Below, piece by piece: positions 24,601 to 38,500 of a stretch of DNA of 64,000 nucleotides. The stretch comes from Melitaea cinxia. Its lineage: Eukaryota > Arthropoda > Insecta > Lepidoptera > Nymphalidae. Position 1 is the stretch's first letter, and each line of letters begins with the position of its first letter. The stretch lies in NCBI RefSeq assembly GCF_905220565.1, contig NC_059419.1, positions 7,555,326 through 7,619,325 of the forward strand, written 5' to 3'. Made by a program: the position numbers and the translations under genes. The notes beneath the pieces are model-generated. The model saw nothing but the letters and a program-made list of their open reading frames with translations. It was not told the DNA's origin and searched no databases.

Positions 24601-27600
24601 TGCTCTTATATAACTAAACGTTCTCTCTTGTAACCATCGCAATTAAAAGACAGAATTAAACCGCTTTGTTTTAAAGTCGAGTACGTTTTATCACCGCTGA
24701 AATGTTTTGAGGTCAGAACCAAGCATAAATAATTATAACTCGCATCGCCGTTTTAATGTCCCTGCGTTACTCTTTTGTGGATTTGTATTTTAAAAAAAAG
24801 TGTTAGGATTTATTTTCATTTCGTGTAGTACTTTAAAAGGACGTTTTATGCAAAAAAGTAGGGCAGCAGGAAGTAACAATTTGTAAAAGTTGAACAAGTT
24901 GTAAGACCTCTTCAAGTGTACTGTATACTTATTTCTTAGTGACCCAGTAATTCATTATTTTCCCCTGAAATACCCACTCATGTGATTTAATTTATCTTAT
25001 AAAATTCTATCCGACCAAAGGTATCAGCCAAATTGTCCAACCAAACGAAAGTAAGCCAATCAATCACATCCCAGTCATTCAACGTCATGATTGTTATGAG
25101 TAGTACCATTACTGTGCAACTATTGAGCATACGAACTGAACTCTTATTAAGGTCAGTATTGTACATTCTATTAACATATTGGCAGTTTTCATCGGAACAA
25201 ATCTGCTGCCAAAATTGGAAACTATGACAAGAACAAAGCAGGAAAGTCATCTGCAACCGAACAGTACTTGGCTTTAGTCCAAGTATTACAACTGACATTG
25301 TACATACGTAAACCTTCGATTTCAATTTAATCGTTTGGTTAGAGTTTTTAACCTTACCCAAAAGTAAAACCTTTGGTTAAAAAACTGTTAATATAAATAA
25401 AAATTGTTGTTTATTTAAAAGTTACGGGAACAGTAAAATTTGTGCCTTGAAGCTATGTTTGCATATTTCATTTATTTACAACTTGATTGATTGACTTGAT
25501 TCTCAAGTTATAATACTTTTAACGATATGTGTTGTTTCAACAAAAAAAGCAACACATAAAACAAATAATATATGATATCACCGCTACTAACGTTTTAATA
25601 GGATTGGGGATAGGGTCGGTAACGCGCTTGCGATGCTTCGCACGCGTCTTTAAGCTACGGTAATCGCTTACCATCAGGTGAACCGTGCGCTTGTGGCCGA
25701 CCTAGTTATATAAAAAAAAAATCTTCCCCATGATATAATGCTAAATATGTCAGTATTCTGCCATCCCTGATATTAATACATCTGAGATCTATTGTATATC
25801 GTATGAGTTAGTGATAAACTAAAGGAAATCTAATTACTACTGGGCAATATACTCCCTTTTCAATATTATAACTGGCTCTCACAAAATCGTGGAAAACTCT
25901 TAGTAGGAAGGAATTAAGTAGACAGTAGCCATTTCTTTAACACATGCTGCATTTAAGTCCGCATTATTTACGTAATACCGATAGAAAACCTTCCTTCGTG
26001 ACTAAATCGCGTGTCAACTTCGCATACCCGTTAAATTCTGCTTTAGTAAAAAGTACTTTATTACTATAATCATAAAACTCATTTCGTTTGACGTAGTTTC
26101 GAATGAAATATACGAAAATTAAGCTACAATGTTTTTATGATGGTCAATATTGACATGAATTATGTTGATAATTCATTTATTAGATGTAGTGTAACGACTA
26201 TTTATCAGAATCGGAAATCATCAAATAGACACAAATCATATTTGATAGCTATTTATTCTTTATTAAATATCTATTAGCTAAAATGAGTTTTTACTAAATA
26301 ACAGGCACAGCTAAAACGTCTAAATAAAGGCTGTATAGTTCTTATTAAGACAAAAAAGTTTCGTACACGTTTACAAAGATCGTTCTTTGAATATTTTTTT
26401 TAAGTAAAACTTATTTAGAATCACTGTGATTTGAAACTCGATAAAATAAAAATGCGTCACGATAAATTAACAAAGACATAATTGTACAGATGATAATGAA
26501 ATAGAATACGTTACTACTCAAAACGCGTAAGTTTGGCATGGCAAAGCATTTTGCATTTTTACGAGACCGTGATCATCGGCGATAGAACAACTCGCAACGG
26601 CCTGCCGTTTTTCGACTTTTCAGAAGTCTTCTGCCGTGTGAGAATTGCACACACACTTTTTTATTTATTATAAATACTTAAATTTGCAAAGACAGATATG
26701 AGATTTGATTTTATTATGAAATACTATCTTGACTAGGCAAGCATTTTGTCTTGCAAAAGCAAGATTTGTTTTTAGATAATGCGATACAACATTTATCAAA
26801 TGACAAGATGTTATGATTACTGTTTCTGTTACGGATATCATTCCTTCATCGCTATAGTGGTAGGTGATATTGACATTCACCCTCAACCAACTCCTTAAGT
26901 CCAGTCAATAAACTAATATTGATTTAATTATTTTAAAAGTACACGACTATTTTGATTACTTTCACATCATCATATTAAAAGAGGTGTTAAATTGTACTAC
27001 TAGCATTGATACTGTCCTTATTCTCAAAATAAAGCAATTAGTGCAGTGGTTCTTAATCTTTTGGTAGTCCCTGGAAGCACCCGAAATGGTCCGCGAAAGC
27101 GAGGTGCATAGTAAGTTTCACTAGAACATGCGTAATTACTCCAATCATTTCTAATTAAGATTAACTAAGTACTCGATATTTTCCAAAAAATATTTGGTGG
27201 TCCGTCGCAAAACACAAATGTTGAGAAATAGTCCCTCATTATTTATTTAAAATACAAAGAATCTTAACTAAAAAACATTAGCGGAAACTTATTAAACGGT
27301 GTGACAAAAATCATGGTTCATATATCCGCACACCGGCATAATTACTAAAAGGTTTAGAACCACTGCATTAGTGAATAAATATTACCCCATGTATGTTCGT
27401 ATGTTTTTTTAAGTCCTGAAGTTTTTTCTTAAATCATTAAAACTAGAACAAGTTTCAAGTAGTAACTTAAAAATATTTTTCTATTGATGAAATTACATTA
27501 AAAAACTACAATTTTAAACGTAATTTGTGTGATTGAGCGCGGTTAAATAGTAAGGTCGCATGTGTAGGTTCTGTTTAAAACGAAGAATGAACTAGATGGC

Positions 27601-30600
27601 GTGTCTAAAAAATATGAAGAAAATATGCTCAAAATGTTAATCTATGCATTTTATTTCAAATTGTAAAAAAATAATAAACGATTCACACTCAATGGACTTC
27701 CTTACGTAAGATTTACTCATTTAACTCAAACATCTGTAAGTATCTGAAAAGCGGTTATATAGGTAATTTGATATAGGCTATTGTAGGCTATACATAGGCT
27801 CAAGCGTGACAGCTAGTGGTGCAACCACTGGGCCACTGTGCCGTTGTAAACGTTACTCTGTTTTCGGGTAAATCTTTGTTAGTTACGAAAGTGTGTTTAT
27901 ATTTTTGGAGATGCGGAGGAACGAGGTGTTGAGTTCTTCGTCCGCCATTGCAAAGGGAGGATCCTCCAGCCAGACGGTTATTGTGTCTGGCGGGCTACCG
28001 GGCCCAACGGTTGTTGTCGGGATCTTGTATATATACTAAATCACTGTGATAACTTTTGATAGCGCGATGTAGGATACGTCAGTTTTCTCTAGTTTCTGTA
28101 TGTCGCGAGATAGATGTTGCCTATATATTAAACATACTTAAATAAATATTATAATACTCACAGCATTGCTAACGTTGATATCTACTCCTTGTTCGAGGAG
28201 GCTGATGATCTTTTCAATCTGCCCCGCGCGCGCTGCCCGCAGGAATGCGGTGCTGGCGTCCGCCTGAGAACAATTATAATGTAAAATGTTGATTAAACGT
28301 GACATTGAAAAGCACTTTTAATCATTTTCATAACCAAAATAACTCTATATTTGACCAAAAGTAATATGGAAATTGCATTATTGTGCAATTTAGCAGCAAC
28401 CATTGTTAGGCAAATAGATAATCATCTTTTTTTTAGTTCGACTTAAAAATCATAAAAAAATAATTAAAGATTATTGTTCACATAATACTCGTACTAAAAT
28501 TATCACAATTCAATTAGAGAAAAGGAGAATATAGCTAACGTTAGTACGAATACAAATACAGACAAAAATACTTTTTAGGTAATGTAAGATATCAAAATTA
28601 AAAAGTTTAATTCAATCCTTGAAAGAGCTTTTAAAAATACCATTTAATTACTTTAAGAAATGACATGTTCTCTATATAAATTTGTAACCCCTATATATAA
28701 CTAAGTCAACAAACAAACATACGGCTCACCTGACGGTAAGCGATTGCCGTAGCTTATTGACGTTTGCAAGACCAGAAGCATTGCAAGCGCGTTGCCGACC
28801 CTACCCACAATTCCTCCCAAGAGCACTATTCAATATTGTTTCGCAATAAAAGTCTCTACATCATTTGCAAAGATCTCAATTTTAAAAAAATGCACCAAAT
28901 TTTACTTAACATCTCAGCAGTACAATTGGACCAATTTGTTTATATTTACGATTTTAGTATGGTCTCTGTATTTCGAATATAAATTATCTTAATGAACAAA
29001 GGGTAGCGTTACTAAATTGCTAATTATCCTAACAGCTCTCGACGCATACAAAATGGGCTTGACGCGAGACAAATTAGAGAATATTCAACCTTATTTCTAA
29101 GGTTTTAGAGCTTATTATCTATGTATTTAGCGTCTTTTGATTTATTGTATATTAGTCATATAAGTAATGCATAATAAGGAAATAAATCCTATTAAATCTA
29201 TCAATATTATTAATATTTGTTACTCTTTCACACAAAATTTTTTGAACTGTTCCAACAGTACTAGATAGTACTAGTATAGAACTTGGTACATAAACTTATT
29301 AGAAACCCACAAATATAAGGAGAGATAGGCTACTTTTATCGCAATATTTCTACGGGAACAGAAATAACTAGGCTTCCACTATAATCGAACAATCCAAATA
29401 ATTCAAAAGATCGTAACAACGCACACTAGTCAGACGCTGTAACCACTGCGGTAACGGTCGAATGCAAGTAATTTCGATCAACGTTTGTAACAAATATTTG
29501 AACAAGCAGCTTGCTAATCCAGTCCGGTCCTGTGGTCCGGATCACGTGTTTGTATTTGTTGTGTGTGTGTCGGTAAACTACATGAATAAGTTTTTTTCAA
29601 CAACTTTTCTGTATAAAAATGCAGTATGCATTGACTAAATTTTTTTTATCTAATATGTTTAAAGTCGGTTCACGTTAAAGAAGTTTTTTTTAAAGTTTAT
29701 TTGTAACCTCAGTTTGTAACATTAAGAAAAGCATGGATTACATTACACTACATTTACTTGCAAAAGCCCTTAGGCTTGTCCGCAAGTAACAGTCTCAAAT
29801 ATTTTATATAACACATACATATTGCTATAACATTTATAACTACTATACTTACAAAAACACATTTATACTTAGCTTAGACAATTTATTGTTAAACAAAGTT
29901 TCGCGTCTACTTATTAAAAATCGCTTCTCCTTTATCAATTAAACAATGCTATCATCACAAGTCACAAAGACGATTACAAAAAAACATACGGGTGTAAGCG
30001 AGATAGTAATGACTTATGGCTGTCACTAAGCTTAGCCATGTCCCTTAACCAATTTAATCGTAGTAAATTAGCACGTCGCGTTCTAATTGGCCAGGTGAAG
30101 TAAGCCAGCCGGGAGATATGTTACTGTGCCCTACCTCAGTTAAAATATCTTGTGCCCTAACTATGCAACTACTTGACTATTTTTTTGGAAATACAAGTAG
30201 AAATAATTTGTAGCACGTAAATAGTTTACCCTGTCTCTCGCTTGTATCCAACTGTTACATATATATAACTTAAAATAATTCATTTGTTTATTTTTTTTGT
30301 GACGTACTTCATTTCATGAGCATCCCTTTACGAGTGTGACCCAAAGGGCACTCTGTCCTCCCCTGTGCTTCAAGTTACTTCAAGTGGAATTCTTTGAAAG
30401 AGGTATTAAGAAGGGCTTAGACAAAGGGCGCTTGTTATGCCCTTTGTCGATTGACAGATTAATGATCTTCGAATTACATAGTTATTTATTTTACTTTTAA
30501 GTTTTACATATAGTAAAATAAATAGGCATCTACTGAAAATATATACAGTGAGGTAAGATCAGCGATTGTAGAACGAAATCTATATAAATAAAAATTAGTC

Positions 30601-32508
30601 GCCAAAATGTACGCACAAAGTTTCCGAACTTCTGCATCAAATTGGATAATTTTTGTGATCGTTTTAATAAAAATAAAAAGACTATCTTATGTAATATCGT
30701 AAAGAAAAAAATGGTTTCCAAAGAGTACTTTTAGTGAAATATGAGTAAGTAATAGAAATATTTTAAAAGTTAAATTTATGGATAACTCCATAAATTCGTG
30801 TAGCTGAATACAAATATTAAAACATATACGGGTGCCGGGTGAACGTGCACCTCTGCGGCGTCTTATGCAATCATATAATAATAGATTCGCAAGAGTTGAT
30901 ATATTCCGTTTGTCTTCTTTTAAGAAAAATATTATTGGCACGCTACAGTGATAAATCTTAATATATATAAATTACGCGTCACGTTGTTTATCTGCGATGG
31001 ACTCCTAAGCTGCTTAACCGATTTTAATCAAATTTTCACAGCGTGTGTTGTTTATCCAACTTTAAAGATAGGCTATATCTTATTTTGATATATGTAATTA
31101 TTATATTTAAGAAAGAAAAAAATAAGGTGGTACTAAGTTCTTCAGGTCGGCTAGTTTACTATAATTTGTGAAACCTTTTTATTCTATTATTTAAACTTTT
31201 GTATATGACTGTAACTCGTAACGTGTAACTGTAGTCGCTGCGTTGGCGCAACGCTCACAGCCATGAATTGTACCTGTTGCGCTGGTGGTTGCGGGTTCGA
31301 TCCCCGCACATGACAAACATTTGTATTGGCCATACAGGTGTTTGCCGTGGTCTGGGTGTTTGTGCAGTCCTTGTGGGTCTCCCCACCGTGCCTCGGAGAG
31401 CACGTTAAGTCGTCGGTCCCGGTTGTTATCATATACACCTGATAGCGATCGTTACTCATAGTTGGGAATATATCCGCCGACTCGCATTGGAGCAGCGTGG
31501 TGGATTAAGCTCTGATCCTTCTCCTACATTGGGAAAGAGGCCTATGCCCAGTAGTGGGATATTACAGGCTGAAGCGTATATGACTGTAACTACTTCTACC
31601 TTAATACTTTGGTGCTGCAATTACTGTATTAAGATAAGAGTAATCTGAGGATAATGGTGCTGATTGTACAACAATACATATGTTTTAGTTATAATACTTG
31701 TTATTTTATCTACTGTACAATTGTTTTTTGTCCCAAATTAATAAAAAATTTAAGTCAACACTTAGTTTTTTTAATCAAAAGTAAGAATAATTCCAATAGC
31801 ACCGTAAAAATAATTCAGATAGCAATTTTTCAAATAGCACTCGCCAAAGTACCGTTCTCAGCAGACGTCGCGTGAAAAGTGAGCCAACAAAATGGTGTCC
31901 TCCCACCATGTTGCTTTCTTTACAATGGTTTTTAATTAATGGTTTTAATACGAATATTTCGTCTCAGTAATTCGTGAAATAAATTATAAGATTATTTAAA
32001 CACTTACAAACGCAAATCTCTTCAAAAAATTACATGTGGCCTTAATCACTCATCGTTCAAAACAATCTCCAACGAACGGTCAAAAAGCGATTATTGAAAA
32101 TCAACCTAAAGAATTATTAATGATTAAATTTTGAACGCGTTTTGTAAATCAAAGATTTGATTTATAATTAATTTTGAACCTAACTTAGTAATTAAAAGTT
32201 TTTGAATGTTCGTAACTTCTAAGGAAGTAATAAAAAATGTTGACAAGAGACATTTCAAAAATTATTCGATTTGGGTTTAAAAATGAAGCTTACCTATTTC
32301 ATTGGTTATAAAATAGATTATGAGAATGAATTTTATATCGATGATTTGAGCTTTTTTTTTGAGTTTTTGATGTTGATTAATTTATTAAAGCTTATCATTA
32401 CTTTGGAGTGCTTTTATGAAATAATAATTGGTGGAAACTTTGCTGGATTTTGTAAAATTAATTTGTGTTAATATTTTTTATTATGTATAGCTGTTTGTTT
32501 CCCAAATA

Positions 32509-32540
<32 letters not shown>

Positions 32541-35500
32541 AATAAATTATCATCATTAACTAGAGGTTAAGTAATCACTAATAACTTGAAATCTAAAATA
32601 AAAGATTATGTTTAGTGTTTTGCGTCGACACATATACCTATATATTGAATATCTAGAATTTAAATGTGCATGTTGAAATAACTGACACAGTGCTTAACTG
32701 AAGGACAAAATTAAAAATTGTAAATAACAAAAGTTAAATATTAAAACACATAAAACTAGTAATGGCTCTGGTTTTGCACGGCTGTAAACATTAGGTAGGT
32801 CGCAGCGTCATGCCAGCTACCGCTTCGTTCTGAACTGTTTTTTGTTACGTGTTATTTTGAAAAATTAATATTCTTCATAATATTTTACATATAATATAAA
32901 GAGAAGTTTTACTTGAAATACAACCCAAAGTAACTAGCTGAGTTATCTGAGTGAACTATATTTGTATATAGTACATATGTATGTATATAAGTTCGTGTTA
33001 AATATTCAAACTTTTCGCGTGTCGTAGAAATTACAATTGCCTACATTTTTTACCTTTCTTAATTTTCATATAAATATAAAATTAAATGAAACGATTAGTG
33101 ACAATTACAACTATACAAAAAAAACAGTCAAATATATAACAAGAAAAAAAAAATGAACAGATCATAAAAGTAACAAACATCAATTTTCCAATCATTCTAA
33201 CATGTTACAACTATTTTATAAAACCACCCCATTTAAAGGGGTGTAAAAGTCAATAGAACAATTTTTCTATGCCACATTTAAAATAATATTATTAATAATA
33301 TAATACGAGGGTAGCTAATATGACATGAAACACGTTTTTTGGAGGCGATGAAATTGGTTTTAAATATTTTTGTAGGAAAATGTACCTATTGAACAAAGTA
33401 AGTATAATATATATAAATCACGAATTAAGTTTAATTGTATATTATTAATAATTTTTTAGCTTTAGTTATGCTTTAGTTATAATATACTAATGTTTTCTTT
33501 AAATAATATCGAAAAAGTTCATTTATTGTCATTACGTGGTCAATAATAAATTATACAGTTGCTCTTTTGGTATTTTTGATATTTTTATAGTTGTATAGTA
33601 TAATAATAATTATATTAATAGTTGTACGTAGTTAATCGATAGTTAAAAGTTTTAATTAAGTATAAAATAATACAAATCAAAATAAATTTGTGATGTAATA
33701 CTTTTAAGTAAAATAAAATCTTAAAAAAAACTTTAGATTTTTAAAAGCTGTGTTTTATTTCCGTCTCGTTAATTGCAAACACTTGTGTGAACTTTTAATG
33801 ATTCTCTTTCACCAACATTTCTGCACACTGTAGTTTAAACTAGAAACAACAACAAACTTTTATTCTAGTTTTAACCGGATAACAATGATGAAGAATTGGT
33901 TTCAAGTTGAAAATACATTTCAATTTATTTCAAATTATTCTTAAATGAAAACATCCATATTTTAAAAAGTAGTCGTAACTGTAAAATAAGTTTAATGAAT
34001 TAGTTTAAAGAGTTATTATTATTTTTAATGTTCACGTGTAAAATAAACAAACATTTAAAACAGGCAGAATTATTCAGGCATATACGTGGTTTTGAGCTCA
34101 TGCATGCTCACTAAGAAAGACGTAGGGTACACCACGAGCAATTATTTCAACCCCTCTTAAGGGTTACTCACCCTCGCATACATAAATATGAGTCTGTCTG
34201 GGGTGCAACGTGAGTTACGGTAAGATAAATAGTGAGTTACTATTTATAATAAAATAACTTCTAAATTGTTTGAGTGAACTTAGTTACTAAAGTTCTCTAC
34301 TTTATTTTTACGATTCTTTAAAAAAGGTGAAAGATTTCTTTGAAATATCATATAAAAATATTTGCATACGTATTTGTACGTGCTTACTTATTACTGCCCC
34401 TCATTTTAATTTAAAAGCCTCGATTGTATCACATTAGTGATATTATTATTAATTAAGGCTGGTTGCTTTTACTGGCCCCTCAAAAACGTTAGGGAATTAT
34501 TAAGCTAGACACTAGGTCAAATATGAATCATTACATGCCATTTACATATGAATAAAAAAATATTAAAATAGTTTAAAAAATAAATAAACAAATAGTCTCA
34601 GAATTGTTGTCGGTCTCCGGTTGTTTCCAGCAGAATCCGCTTGAAGTTAGATTGATTTTTTCGGACTACGCGAACTTTTCTGCAATAAGAGTACAGGTAG
34701 GTTTTCCCACTACGGTTTCCTAAATGATACCAAAAAAAAAGCTCTTCCCAATATCGACGTTCCTGCACCTATCGAGCCTACTGGAATTGGTCACGATGAT
34801 GGTAAGAGACCCGATGGATTAACGTTGGTTCCCTGGGAAAGGGGTAGGTGTTTTTGTGGGACACAACTTGCGGTGACACACTTGCTCCGCCTCATGTCAG
34901 GGAAATAGCTTTAAGAGCGGGAGCCACTGCGTGAAAAGCTAAAACGACTAAATGGCACAAATATTCGTCACTAATGGAATTAAATCTTTGTGCCGTTTGC
35001 AGTCGTAATTTTTTTTTAGTAGTACTAATTTTTTTTTAAAGAGCCTTATTGCCTCTATTGCGGTGTCAAGAGAGCTGGTGCATTTTTTCCCAGAGAATCG
35101 GCATAGCGATTCAATTAGGAAATGCTGCCAGCATTCTTGGCACAATTCCACACAGGGATGATTTGTAACCATACCTATCTGTAAATATTTATTTCTTAAG
35201 TTGTGAATTGTAAATATGTATAATGTTTAATAAACTATTGTTATCAAAAAAAAAGTTTTAGTTTTGACTTGTAAATATGTGTAATATTTCTAAAAAAATT
35301 GAATCAGTATCAAATCTGATAGATAAAATCAAACGGATGTCTAGTTTTACTTTCGGTCGTCTAAATAAATTAACGTTCCACACTGCTAATCCCCATCTGA
35401 ATGGAAATTCTGTCGGAAATCCCGGAAACACATACAATGAAAATGCTAAGAATAAAACATACGTCCGTATTGCTCATATAGACATGATTTGGTTATCAAA

Positions 35501-38500
35501 CCCACGACAATCAGTCTTACATAAATTATTAACAAAATATGTTTATAGTATTTTCGCAGTTCTAGATTTATTAAATGCTTTTAAAACTTTTTGCGACTAC
35601 TCTGTATAAAATACAGGAAACGAAAGTGATGTATCTTTTGATTAAGTGCTTCTGACAGTGATTGATTAACAGTTGCCTGATCGAAAATTAAGTTAATTGA
35701 CAAATCCTTGATTGTGGTTAGTCGAGGGAATCTGAGTGTTGGATGTAAATGGAATCGTTTTCGAAAAGCAGTTAATTTTGTAGTTAGCTAAAAATATTGT
35801 TATATAGAATATTTTAATTTGATATAATAATAGTGAAGATAAAATATAAGATTGTACATATGTTTAGGTAAGATTAGTCTTAAGTAAAAAAAAATTAAAA
35901 CATAATAAATAATCTGTAAACCTGTCTCCCAATCATTTACTTGTGTTCATAATGGAAATAAAATATAATGATAAAGCCTAGAGTAGTTGGAAATCCAGCC
36001 AGAGAATGAAAGATGATGAATGAAATATAGATTAGACACAGTATGAAGAATGAAAGTACGAGAAGTATAATTGATAGAACTGGAATAAGTTAGTTATCTC
36101 CTTCCCAGAGTCGTGAGTTGGAGGCCAAGTACATATAATAAAAACATCCTTTTGTATAAACGTTATTTTTATCTAATTATAACTCAAAATAGTACTTTTA
36201 AACGATCAAATAACAGGTTCAAAAGTAAATCAAAAGTTTTAATAAGATTACTTAACAATAAATTAATATTTGTGCCTAAAACAATGATTGCTGAAATTTT
36301 TTCAATTCAAATAAATAAAAAAAGTCTAATCCTATTTATATTGCGTCACCAAAAAACAATCAAGGATAAGTGACAACCCTACCGTATACCATAAACACAT
36401 AATTATAAAAAAGTAGGATCGACAAGCTCCCTTTTTAAATCGGCTACATTAAATACTCCTGTCAAAAAAAATATTTAATGACAAATCTTGCTTTACACAC
36501 ATTTTGTGTCAATATTAAATCTGTACACATGTGTGCTACTTTTTTTCGAATCATATAATCTAAAATTCTATACACACTTCTGTTTTTTTTTTTTTGAATC
36601 ACGTGATCTAAATTAGTCGAATCATGTCCCTCTCCCCATGACGGATGGGTGACGATAACAAACAGTAAGGGTGGATTCGGGGGCTGTTGCACCCCAAAAA
36701 CTCATCGATATTTTAGCCTTTTAGCGTTCCCTACAACGATCGAATGACCATACATTACTTTGCTTTATTTTGACTTCTTGTTACACGAATTAGGATTTTT
36801 CTTGTCTTTATTTTATTGCCAATTGGATTTACAACTAACGTAAGTTTTCCTAAATGTAAAATTCCTGTTACGGCCATTCTCCGATTAGCAAATTTTTCAT
36901 GTCCGGGCTTGTTTAAACCGTAATATTATCATATTCAATCATGCACTTTTTTATATATTTTAGATAGCATCCGTACCTAGCTGTAAAAAAAATATTGGCT
37001 TCTGTTTTAAGTAATTAAGACTAAATTAATTTAACTTATGTTCAAAAAACCTCTGTTCTCTAATTACCGTGGCGTGTCCGCACACCAACTTAATCTTAAA
37101 ACTTGCTTGTAATTTTTATAGCGTATAGATTTACTTTGATCAATTCAACGTTTTAAACGATATTAAGCAGCATGTATCGCATAACAAAATATCAACTCAA
37201 TAGAACCAGTCTACAAATAATTATTACGAAGTAATCGTATGTCCAATGGAAACTTCTAATTACCGTAACATCTGCTGTTCTCGAGTGCACATCCCTAAAT
37301 AAAAGTATTTGGCACATCACTACCGTACGCATCGCGTCTCCTCAGTGTGTACCGAGGTCCATCAGCAGTTGTATGACTCTCATGTTAGTGTACCGCCAAT
37401 GGAGCACGTGAGTATATAATTACCGTAGCCTTGGTTAAAAACTTTTCTAATTACCGTTGTTCTTATTTTAATACTAGATTTTTAAGGTAGACCCAAGTTG
37501 ATCATGTAAATGGAGACAGTACTTTGGCCTCCGTACGTTGTAATAAGCTAGAATTTGTATACTGTGTCGGCTTTAAACATTTTTATGAAAATTTATCGTT
37601 TTCTAATTACCGTATACTAATTACCATATGTTTATAATTACCGTTGTATGAAAAAGTAATACTAGTTTACCGCGGTTTTCGTCGATTATTGTTATTATTG
37701 TCCGTAAATATGTCTATATTATATGCTGACCATTCATCAAATTATTTAATTTATAGGATAGGAAAACCTAAAAAGACCAAAGAGGAAGTTAAAGAAAATA
37801 GAAGGCTTGCCGCGCGACAATGCCGAGAACGAATTAAAAATGCCCCTTTTTGTATTAGCAATCAAAAAAAAAAATAAAGGAGAAAGAAGGGTACAATAAA
37901 AAAAATAAAAAAATACTGCCTATCTGCGAAATGTCACCAAAAGTCGGAAGAAAACTCAAAAAAGAAGTAGAGAAAATTTCAGAGCTTACTATAAAAGACA
38001 AAAGGAAAAGGGAAAATTGAAAACAATCGAGGAAGAAGTGACCTTAGATATAGAGGTGCTTGATAACAATATAACAGATCCTCTTGAAACTTTGTCACAC
38101 CACATCTGAATGATTTATCATACTCGCTGCGCTAAAAAGTACACTAAAAGAGTACAAAATTGTCCCGAAAATCCCAAATCAAACAAAGAAGATAATCAGC
38201 AAGACGAAATTTTTCTGCAGTCGACTTTTTTTGAAAAAGAATTAGTTCCCTTGAAAAAGACACCAAATTTTAAACCTTCTTTAACCACATCAACGCCGCG
38301 TCCATCTAGTACTCTGTCATCATCTTCTACTGAAAGTATGTTATTTTATTATTAATCAATAATGAGCATTTGACCGAAAATAAAGATACAAGTGTGAATA
38401 TTACGGAACGAGCGTCTTCCTTGTGTTCAACACCAACTTCACCAACTTCACCATCTTCAAAGATAACTGTCGAGAAACCGATACGTAAAAAATCTCACTC

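Noticed and set aside
30419..30449. Hairpin GACAAAGGGC / GCCCTTTGTC as terminator or RNA gene
   Set aside because: Isolated hairpin in AT-rich intron DNA; no RNA family recognised.
35277..35609. 110-codon frame MCNISKKIESVSN
   Set aside because: Not recognised; lies in intron 1 next to an A tail; a chance frame cannot be excluded, so it is not listed as a gene.
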